Assembly: GCA_030522415.1 (NCBI GenBank)
Contig: CM060121.1
Coordinates: forward strand, 7,371,976-7,435,975
Reading direction: 5' to 3'
From: Channallabes apus
Lineage: Eukaryota; Chordata; Actinopteri; Siluriformes; Clariidae
DNA: 64,000 nucleotides
The notes under the pieces are model-generated. The model worked only from the letters and a program-made list of their open reading frames with translations. It was not told the DNA's origin and did no database searches. A program made the position numbers and the translations under genes. Shown here in pieces: positions 55,767 through 64,000 of this stretch. Position 1 is the stretch's first letter. The number at the start of each line of letters is the position of its first letter.

Positions 55767-55962
55767 TTGAAGAAATAAATAAAAGCAATCAGCTTTTACA
55801 ATAATAACAATGAGAAAATTAAAAGGACGAAAAAGAAGACAGTATTTATGTGAGGATATGTGCATGCACATACGTATAAGCCAATGAAATGCAATAACAT
55901 TTACTGCTAAAAACATGCAGTCAAACATAAAAATCATTTAGGTTTAATTTTAAGCCCAAAGG

Positions 55963-56039
<77 letters not shown>
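55963..56039. repeat. Long (TA)n array
   Basis: About 37 uninterrupted TA units, able to extrude a cruciform and likely to be variable in length. Confidence 0.95.
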
Positions 56040-56040
<1 letters not shown>

Positions 56041-56794
56041 CTCGAAATAACCCAGAAGGAACCATAATGTTGGATGATCATTATAATATACCGTAGTTGT
56101 TGTCTATTATCTAATCAATGTTTTTTTCTGAAAGATAGAATGACTTTGATAAAATTATGTGGAGACAACATTGAGTGAAAGATCCACACACAATATTGCA
56201 AAAACAGCGAAATTTTAATCTTTATTTGGAACATTTGCACGTCCACATCCATGGTCCCTTAAGTTTCTAACACGGTTTAGAATTCTGATCAGAGACTTGA
56301 ATGGATTAATGTTTAATTTTCTTTTGGAAATATTACCATGAGGTACAGCACATCTTAGCTGCCAAATCACTGTACTGTAATATGGTGTTTGTGGTGCTTC
56401 TTGTTATGTACACATATTTAGGACCTTCAAAATCATGTTCCATGGTGGTCCAGTGGTAAGCTTTTCAATGGAATTTCGTTCCCTCTCAATATGTTTTTAT
56501 ATTAATTTGGTTTTGAAGTCGCATTCGGAACATTGTGTTGGGGTATGTATTTATTCTTTTTCAGATGTCATTTCATCAAAGTAATTCTAACTTTCAAAAA
56601 CAGTTTCAAAAAATCCCAGCATTGTCCTGACGTCTACAACACTGCCAAATTAACATCATCACAACATTTTGGAAGATGACAAAATGCTGGAAAGTAGGTT
56701 ATTATTATAAACGGTTATAGATTAATATTTCGAGACATTTGACTATTTTAAGTGTACATTTCTTGATGATACTTTTACTAACTTTAAGCATTTC
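56040..56794. other. Intergenic, no gene seen
   Basis: Non-coding; one TACTGTA near 56373. Confidence 0.5.
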
Positions 56795-56905
56795 TAGAGG
56801 CACCCTGTCCACGGTGTATCCTACCATCTGCCTTGGGTCTCCTAGGATAGGCTCCAGGCCTCCCATGGCCATGTACAGAATACATAGAGATTGAGTAAAT
56901 AAGTG
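56795..56905 (+). mobile_element. Old fragment of SINE family A (3' part)
   Basis: 'gcaccctgtccacggtgtat' and 'aggataggctccaggcctcc' match the 3' body of the family. Heavily diverged. Confidence 0.75.
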
Positions 56906-57739
56906 ATTATTTCTAGAACAAATCAAAATTCTCTATAGTAGTAGATATATTTGACTAGATTCAATATACTTTCCTTGCTACAATGTCATTTTGATAAAGT
57001 GTGAACAGCATTAATTTAATTCTGCCACTGATGATACCTTGTAATATTATGGGCTGCTTTAACAAAATCATTTGAATTATTTGTTTAATTGTTAAAAAAT
57101 ACACTTTGCTAAATAATACTATTGACATCCTTTATTGTATATTACTGTATTTCTTTAGTGTTAAAAAAAGGAAAATAGGATAAAACAATATGAAAACAGA
57201 AGATTTGGAAATATGAAGCATGCACAGAACAGATAACCTCATGTAGCTGGAGATTATCGTTTATAGAATATTCTTAAATACAGTATAGTCGTATAATTTC
57301 ATTGACCAACTGAAACATTGAGATCACTTTCATGAATAATTATTGACAGAAACACAAAAAGGAAATCAGAAGCATTGAGTCTAATTTATTGATTTTAACC
57401 ATTACCCCTTTCACACCTGAAATCCCCCCAAAAATATTGAAACACATTCACAGCTTTCACTAAAGCGTTTATCTCTATCAGAATCAACCAGCCTCCTGCT
57501 TTCTTTCTCCTACTGCTTTCATCTTTATTCTCTTTCTTGTTCTTGCACATGTGTGAGTGTTTGACCCTCGTCAGAGTCGCTGAACAACTTCAGAGAGCTT
57601 CAAGAATGTGGTTTTGATGCGATTCTGGACAAATGACAAGCAAATCTAAAGCTTCACACAGTGGGTGCATTAGAGAATGTATCTTCATTTATTAATTACC
57701 CTATATATATATATTAATTTATTTTATATATATTTAAAA
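56906..57739. other. Intergenic, no gene seen
   Basis: AT-rich, short (TA)n-type tracts near 57702-57755, heptamers near 57144 and 57281. Confidence 0.5.
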
Positions 57740-57747
57740 CTTTTATA

Positions 57748-58304
57748 TATATATAAAAGTTTGGGGTCACTTTCTAGCTCCATGATGGTTCCTGATTTTT
57801 ATTTCTTTCTACATTGTAAAGTTTTGCTGAAGGTGTCCAAAAGATGCATTAATCTCCTTTGAACAGTTGATATTGAGATGTTTCTGCTACTTCTGCTCTG
57901 TAAAGACTTCATAACGCCTCTAATCTGAGGTGCTGTTAATTGGTCATTTTTCAGGCTGATAATTCTAAATGAACTTCTCGTCTGCAGCAGAGGTAGGTTT
58001 TGGTCTCGTCCTCCTGGGACGGCCTTCATGAGAGCCAGTTTCATTATGGTGCTGGACGGATTTTGCAAATGCACTTGACAATACTGTTCTTGCAGGAACT
58101 ATTACAGAAAGGCCGACCTCTGTGTCTTAAAATAACAACTAACTGTAGTTTTTGTTGTTGTTACGTAATTACAGTACCTAATTCCATATGTGTTATTTTA
58201 TAGATTTGAAATCCCCAGTATTGTTGTAGAATGTAGAAAATAAATCACTAAACAAAAACAAAGAAATTTGCAAGTGACCCCAAACTTTTGAACGGTAGTG
58301 TATA
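57748..58304 (-). mobile_element. Tc1-like transposon relic with inverted termini
   Basis: The right end reads 'gtgaccccaaacttttgaac' then 'ggtagtgta' (58273-58302). The left end has the matching 'aaaagtttggggtcac' (57756-57771), but its outermost part is replaced by TA repeats. Minus-strand translation at 57799-58074 gives IISLKNDQLTAPQIRGVMKS and SRNISISTVQRRL, the N-terminal paired-like helix-turn-helix of a Tc1 transposase. The catalytic domain is missing. A SINE was later inserted at its right tip. Confidence 0.88.
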
Positions 58305-58686
58305 TTCATTCATTCATTCATTTTCTATACCGCTTAATCCTGTGTTCAGGGTCGCGGGGGACCTGGAGCCTATCCCAGGAGACTTCGGGCACTAGGCGGG
58401 GTACACCCTGGACAGGGTGCCAATCCATCGCAGGGCACACACACATACACACACACACACACACCCAATCACACACTACGGGCAATTTGGGAACGCCAAT
58501 TAGCCTAACCTGCATATCTTTGGACTGTGGGAGGAAACCGGAGTACCCGGAGGAAACCCACCAAGCACGGGGAGAACATGCAAACTCCATGCACACAGAG
58601 ACGGGAATCGAGCCTGGCCGGGGAATCGAACCCAGACCCTGGAGGTGCAAGGCGACAGTGCTAACCACTACACCACCGTGCCGCCC
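58305..58686 (-). mobile_element. tRNA-derived SINE, family A, full length
   Basis: Complete minus-orientation copy with a perfect 10-bp duplication GTAGTGTATA at 58295-58304 and 58687-58696. The duplicated bases are the terminus of the Tc1 relic, so the SINE is the younger insertion. Confidence 0.96.
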
Positions 58687-58696
58687 GTAGTGTATA

Positions 58697-59326
58697 ATAT
58701 TATTTATTTATTTTTTATCTTTTCTTTACTTCATATGCTAAAGTAAACTTTGGAGAAAGACATGGGAAGATTCTAGCCTTTGAAAAAAATCTATTTTTTT
58801 CAAGTTCATCCTTAAATGATGTGGACTGGATGTCATTAAGACAAGACGTAAAGGGCTTCCATAACAACTTAATCATTCTTGTAATCTAACTAACCCCTCC
58901 TGTAAGATAACTAATAGTTTCGATAGACTGAATAGTAAGGCTAATCTATAAAGTTGCCAGAAAAGAGTTCTATATAAAAAATGGTCTTAGCTACTTAACT
59001 AATTAGCAATTAGAGTTGGAGCATCAAAGTATAGAACATACTGTAGGAATGCTCACAATATGACCTCTTGATAGAAATAGCTTTCTATAGCTTTTTTGTA
59101 GGATTATGGGTATTCTATTTCTGTTTAGCTGATATGCTTTTAAATAGAGAAAATAATAAATTTTTTGTGAAAGACATTTTGAAAGTTCAAATTTATGAAT
59201 AAGAAACAGGATATGATCAAAATGAGACAAATATACATATTTGAGATTTGATTAGCTTTTAAACTACGTGTTGTACTCTTCTTTGTTCATAGCATGCAAT
59301 ATTTGTGTTGTATAAATAAAGTGTAG
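58697..59326. other. Intergenic, no gene seen
   Basis: AT-rich non-coding DNA with one TACTGTA near 59040. Confidence 0.5.
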
Positions 59327-59633
59327 TGTCACGGCATGCGCTTGTGAAGGGAGTGCACCCAAATCAATATCGCTCAGAAGCTCACTGGATAGGCGGCCTC
59401 CCCTATCTGCTGCCACTCTGCCACTGCTCACCAGCATGTGCCTGCATGCCATCGGGGCACTGCCCACCAGACCTGCACGTGCACAACTTTTCCTTTGCCT
59501 ATCTTTCCATCCTCCCTCCTTTAACCCTTTCCTTCCCCATTTACCTAAATAAATTACCCTTTTTCCCGTAAGACCTCACCTCGTGTCCGTGCTTTATGGT
59601 GCCGCCCGTGCAACATGGGTCAAACCTGTTACA
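59327..59633 (+). mobile_element. Solo LTR candidate
   Basis: Starts TGTCACGG and ends CCTGTTACA (TG...CA ends). It is far richer in G+C than its surroundings. An AATAAA at about 59547 is followed by 'gtaagacctcacctcgtgtc', a common arrangement in fish Gypsy-type LTRs. No target duplication was found and no internal region is present. Confidence 0.6.
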
Positions 59634-60717
59634 GTGGTTTTCTCATCCTATAAATATTTAAGAAGTTATAGCTACAATTACTATAGTCTTTTATAACAGT
59701 ATAAAACTAATGATACTGTAAATGGTATCAGTTTTTAATTCATTCCGGTACTGTGTAGCCAAAAGGTGAGCTGAATAAACTATGAAGTTTGTGGATAGTT
59801 ATGAAAACCTTACAAGATTCACATCATACAGTATGTTCTCATTTTTGGTATCAGGAAAATTCTAAATAGTGCTAAATGAAAGGTAATGCACTAAAGTGTA
59901 CAGTCCCTTGGTCCACCCATCAAATAGTTTCCTTGATCAGGGGTTAGAGAGTGATTTCGGATTGAGCCTTGTGTTAAATGCTAGCTAGCTTTGTAGCTCA
60001 CAGTAGCCATGAAATTAACATCACGGACAACACATGTCCATGTTCAGAAGCAATTTGGAATTACTCATCAGACGAAGTGTTGTTTAAAATGACAATGTGA
60101 AAGTGCTTTCCTGCCAGGTTTTGAATTTGAGTTTTTTTCTGTACCGATTTATTTTCACCAATGCTCATAACTTACAGTTAGCAAGATTGTTAGAACACTT
60201 ACAGTATGATGTGGAGTGGTAAGGGTTTACAACTTACATACAGTACAGTGCCTTGGCCAATGGGTAGAAAAGAAATATGATCTAGAAATCGCACTATAAT
60301 AATAACAGTGTTTCAGCATCTTCATAAAATGTCCAACAATCTGCTAGGAATACAAACCAGACACGTATTTTAGTATTTGGGAGGAAGCCCAATTCTCATT
60401 GGTCGAAAGTTTTTCCACTAATTACTGCATGTCTGTGGGTTAATTAGATAGACAAAGCACAGAATTACACTTTCACACATGACTGAGTGTGTCATGGTGA
60501 GTCCGTCTGCTCTGGGAGGAGAATAGAAACGAGAGAACAATGCTTTGAAGTGAACAAAACATGGCAGTTCTCACACAGAGACTGAGATAGAGGGGAAATA
60601 GAACGAAAGGTTGAGGCAAAGAAGGTCAGCAGGAGGTTGTAAGCATTTTGGAAAGCAAATTAATTAGCTCATATGTCCAGGAAAGGGAAAAATATCCGTC
60701 TCAGCAGGCTGAACACA
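59634..60717. other. Intergenic, possible conserved block
   Basis: Non-coding. The stretch 60385-60690 contains homeodomain-type TAATTA cores ('ggttaattagatagac', 'caaattaattagctcat') and no repeat. It is a guess that this is regulatory. Heptamers near 59715, 59828, 60203 and 60240. Confidence 0.4.
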
Positions 60718-60744
60718 TGCACACACACACACACACACACACAC
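60718..60744 (+). repeat. (AC)n microsatellite
   Basis: About 13 AC units. Confidence 0.9.
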
Positions 60745-60942
60745 ATGAACACACGTGTACAGTACATGTGTATTAGGTTTCTTAATGACAAGACTAAGAT
60801 AGGACAATATTAAAATTTTGTGCATTTCTATAAAATTCTATTAAGTAATTTATGTAAAGCATGAACGTTCTGTAGTGTAGGTTTGTTAAAGAAACTTTTA
60901 CCGTTTTACTTTCAATAAATACTGTACTGTCTGTCTCTGACA

Positions 60943-60943
<1 letters not shown>

Positions 60944-61014
<71 letters not shown>
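60944..61014. repeat. Long (TA)n array
   Basis: About 35 uninterrupted AT/TA units. Confidence 0.95.
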
Positions 61015-61019
<5 letters not shown>

Positions 61020-61795
61020 CAGGACATTTGGTGCAGCATAAAGTAAATTGTTGAAGCCAGTGTGACGGATGAAGTGAGAACACTTACTGCAATCATTTGT
61101 AAAATTGCTTCCAAAAGTCTTGAAAGCAGTCACTTTAAAGTTCTCTTTAAAACAGACTTTGTTGGGGAAAAAAAAAGATGACTTATGAATACATAATCAT
61201 TTTAAAAGTGCAAAACCAATAAAGCTTTAACTTCAGACATCAACCATATCCTGGCTGATTGCTTTTGAGGTACGGATTGAAATAAGATACTTATTTTTTT
61301 CACTGAACAATTTCATTATTAAAAACACAACGTTCCAAGATACATTGATGTTGGATTACGATCAAAGCATCGGTTATATCGCTACACACATAAACACGAG
61401 AGAGCAGCTTTAGTGAGTGTGAAACTGTTTGAGATAGTGGGACACTTTATCTTGGTCATAAAAGGAGAGATGACTGTATTCCCACTGCCGTTAACATTAA
61501 AGCCAGAGCAGAAGACACACAAAAAAAAAAATACAACATTGACAGCAGTTTAAAACTGAAGTTAAGGTGTAGGGTTTTAATAGCAAAATTAAAATAAAGC
61601 AGTCGGCGGTACAGTTGGTTTGCTGTACATGTAGTCTGTCTGTTTGTCTGTCTGTAGATTTCAGGATTCATTTACTCAGACAATGAACTTGAATACTATT
61701 TGAACAGCTACATGTATGCTGAAAATAGGATGGTGTCCCAGTTACACACAATGCTGAGCTTGAATATACACAAATTTTTTTCTTGTGTGATCATT
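61015..61795. other. Intergenic, no gene seen
   Basis: Non-coding, without recognised repeats. Confidence 0.5.
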
Positions 61796-62320
61796 TTTAT
61801 TAGCCTCTTTATTAGGCACACCTTACTAGTTGGACCTACTTTTAAACTATTAACTGCATTAACAGTATGAACTTAACAGAAAGCTGTAAAAATTCCTTTT
61901 TTTGGCGTCACACAGTAGCTGCAGATTTTCCCGGCTGCACATCCATGAAGCAAATCTCCCTTTTTACCACATTCCACAGGTTCTATATTTGATTAAGGGT
62001 GCCAATGAGATACCATTACCATTACCAACATGCCATTACACCAACTAACCCAATATAAACTATTGATACTAGGCATTTTGACCCTACTGTACCATTTGAA
62101 TGTTGGAGCAGAAATCAAAACTCATCAGACCAGTCAACATTTTCTTTTAATTTTCTATTGTTTAATTATGGTGAGCCCATGTAAAAGTCACATTTAAAGC
62201 CAATTACTGTAAATCACCATTGGTGCCTATTCTGATGCTCATATTGAACTACAGCAGGTTGTCTTGACCATGTATATATGCCTGTATGCATTAATTTGCT
62301 GTTTGGCTGATTAGACATAT
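61796..62320 (+). mobile_element. Tc1-derived non-autonomous element, family G, decayed
   Basis: Begins near 'ctctttattaggcacacctt'. The inner blocks 'actcatcagaccagtcaaca', 'attctgatgctcatattgaa', 'gttgtcttgaccatgtatat' and 'gctgtttggctgattagaca' match the order of a very common fish Tc1-type repeat. Coding capacity is lost. Confidence 0.7.
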
Positions 62321-63574
62321 AATAGTGAAGATGGTTAACTAGAGCTGGAAGCTTCTCTGTGCCAGAATAAAAATGGTTTATTTGAGAGCGCTCATTGGAT
62401 TGACCAGCACAATGGAAAAGTCCAAGGAGCTCAGTCCAGATCTGAGAAAGAGGATGACAGACGGAAAGTCTTTTTTGGGCTAATTCTAAAAAAATTACAG
62501 ATTACAAGGTCGGTTCAAACTATTCTATACATATATGTACTGTACAAGTTATTGGGAGATGGATTCACTTTGCCAAAGTTTGGAAGAAAACCCAAATTGT
62601 CACCCTTAGCTACTGTATGAGGAAATTAGTTCAGACGGTCAGGAAAAATTCAGCAAATCAACCAAATTCACCAAAGCACAGCCCTGCCATGAACTACAGT
62701 ACTGTATAAGCTTCTGGAACACAAGTGACACATTATTGCTAAATCAAACCTAATATGCAGTAATTAATGTGGGTATTATGAATAGGACTTTTCATGCCAT
62801 ATATTGGCATTATACATTTTCTATCCCTGACCTGGAGTACGTGCATAACCCAACTCTGAATCTGAGTAACTTTCCCTATATGAAAAAAAAAAAAAAAAAT
62901 TCTCACTTTCGCTCTCACTGCAATTCCTTTGTGCTAATGTGTCAAATGGCAAATTATGCAAGCACTTATCACCATCACTTCTTCCATACACTTTATGTAT
63001 TCTTATGTCCTTTATGTTTTTTATTAGTCCTTAAAACTGAACCCAGGATTTGGCACTACTGTCCTCTTCTAATTAGCATTGGTTCACTGCATGGCTTTCC
63101 CTTTTATTTCCCTTAATCGCCATTCCAGAGTAATTGCTTCAGGATGCTGATGCAGGGAAAAAGAAGCACAGACATCCATAAAGAGCGGAGAACGTCAGTG
63201 ATGTGATTCCTGTTCTATTCTTAGTTTCCCCTCAAGGACTCACTGACCTCTGCAAAACATGAAAGAAAGCACCAGATGAAGATGTAATTAAATGCTTCCT
63301 CATGTTTGATGTGTTAAAGTTGTCGTAAGGATAAAGAGACTTTGTTATACAGGTGGACAGGAACTAAGTGTTTGGGAGAAATTGATGATTATGCAGATGG
63401 AGTATGCAATTTGAGACACAACTACTACATGTCTTACCAATTTAAGACCAGTTTATTATTTTAATGTACAGTATCCACTTACACCAGCTGAATGTACAGT
63501 ATGCAATAATGTAACCTAATCTAAATATATAAATAGCCTCATGCAACTAAAAATGTGAAATACAGATTGTACAG
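62321..63574. other. Intergenic, no gene seen
   Basis: Non-coding; a nested TACAGTACTGTA at 62695-62706; an A-run near 62883-62899. The open frame at 62769-63116 has no domain character. Confidence 0.5.
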
Positions 63575-63675
63575 CAGTGGTCAGTACCATCACCTCGCAC
63601 CCCCTGCATTGGAGGTTCCAATGTTTTGCATGTTCTCCCAGTATTTCCTGGGTTTCGTCCAGGTATCCTGAAACA
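63575..63675 (+). mobile_element. Old fragment of SINE family A (5' part)
   Basis: 'cagtggtcagtaccatcacc', 'tgttttgcatgttctcccag' and 'cctgggtttcgtccaggtat' follow the head and body order with heavy divergence. Confidence 0.65.
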
Positions 63676-64000
63676 ATATAAAAGGCCACCATTCCTAAAC
63701 TGAGAAATGGTCCGCTGTCAACATTATCAGCACCATCAGTCTCCTAAAAATGTCTATAAGCATACAGAATTCATCAGACACTAAACTATGCTAATACGGT
63801 AAGAAAACAGGTGAGAGGGTCTTAATAATGTTTTCAATAATATTGTTTGCAATAATATTAAGCATAGTACAATGGTCAACTAGTGTGTACTCTTTTTTTC
63901 AGTGTTTATTGGCAGTTCGTAAACCATTCAGGTGCATACTGCCACCTGCTGTATTGGAGTGTTTAAATATGTGGGTACAAAACACCAGTATTAATTGGAC
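63676..64000. other. Intergenic, window end
   Basis: Contains 'catactgccacctgctgtat' near 63938, a phrase common in a short fish repeat. No gene. Confidence 0.4.

Noticed and set aside
57748..58304. The Tc1 relic as the source of the TAC(A/T)GTA scars
   Set aside because: Its terminus reads TACACT/AGTGTA, so its own footprints would be TACACTA or TAGTGTA. Another family with CAG/CTG ends must be responsible.
1..64000. CRISPR arrays, operons or bacterial features
   Set aside because: Spliced exons, SINEs and fish repeats show a vertebrate nuclear genome; no regular spacer-repeat arrays were seen.

Overview
The window is nuclear DNA of a vertebrate, almost certainly a teleost fish. The one protein-coding gene I can assign is the 3' end of fat4, the giant atypical cadherin, on the + strand (about 1.3 to 13.2 kb). 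Fish origin is supported by fish-type tRNA-derived SINEs, several Tc1-like element families, abundant (CA)n/(TA)n arrays and a CR1/L2/Rex-type LINE. The overall repeat style looks ostariophysan, perhaps catfish, but that is an impression I cannot test here.

Layout. 1-13.2 kb: the last six coding exons of fat4, with consistent splice phases. They encode the end of laminin-G 1, an EGF module, laminin-G 2, further EGF modules, one membrane helix and the whole cytoplasmic tail, 931 residues in all, followed by a 3'UTR of about 1.6 kb. Introns carry a decayed Tc1 copy, a 1.5-kb degenerate minisatellite and microsatellites. 13.2-64 kb: gene-poor downstream DNA with no further convincing intact gene. 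It holds mariner and Tc1 relics, a 5'-truncated LINE (21.1-22.8 kb), at least eight good copies of one SINE family (many with perfect target-site duplications), an 1185-bp hAT element with an 8-bp duplication and nested LTR-like and telomere-like sequence (43.3-44.4 kb), an 873-bp TTAA-flanked Kolobok-like element containing a tRNA-Glu-like sequence (48.3-49.2 kb), LTR-like segments, and a possible decayed BEN-like spliced gene (27.0-29.1 kb).

Main observation. The heptamer TAC(A/T)GTA occurs about 135-140 times by my hand count, roughly ten times chance expectation. It is spread over introns and intergenic DNA, absent from fat4 coding exons and from the young SINEs. This is the sequence that Sleeping Beauty-type Tc1 elements leave on excision (a duplicated TA target around the terminal CAG/CTG). 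Several cases look like exact 5-bp insertions in otherwise recognisable repeats, and some are nested twice at one site. I read the window as a dense fossil record of cut-and-paste transposition that mostly predates the SINE burst.
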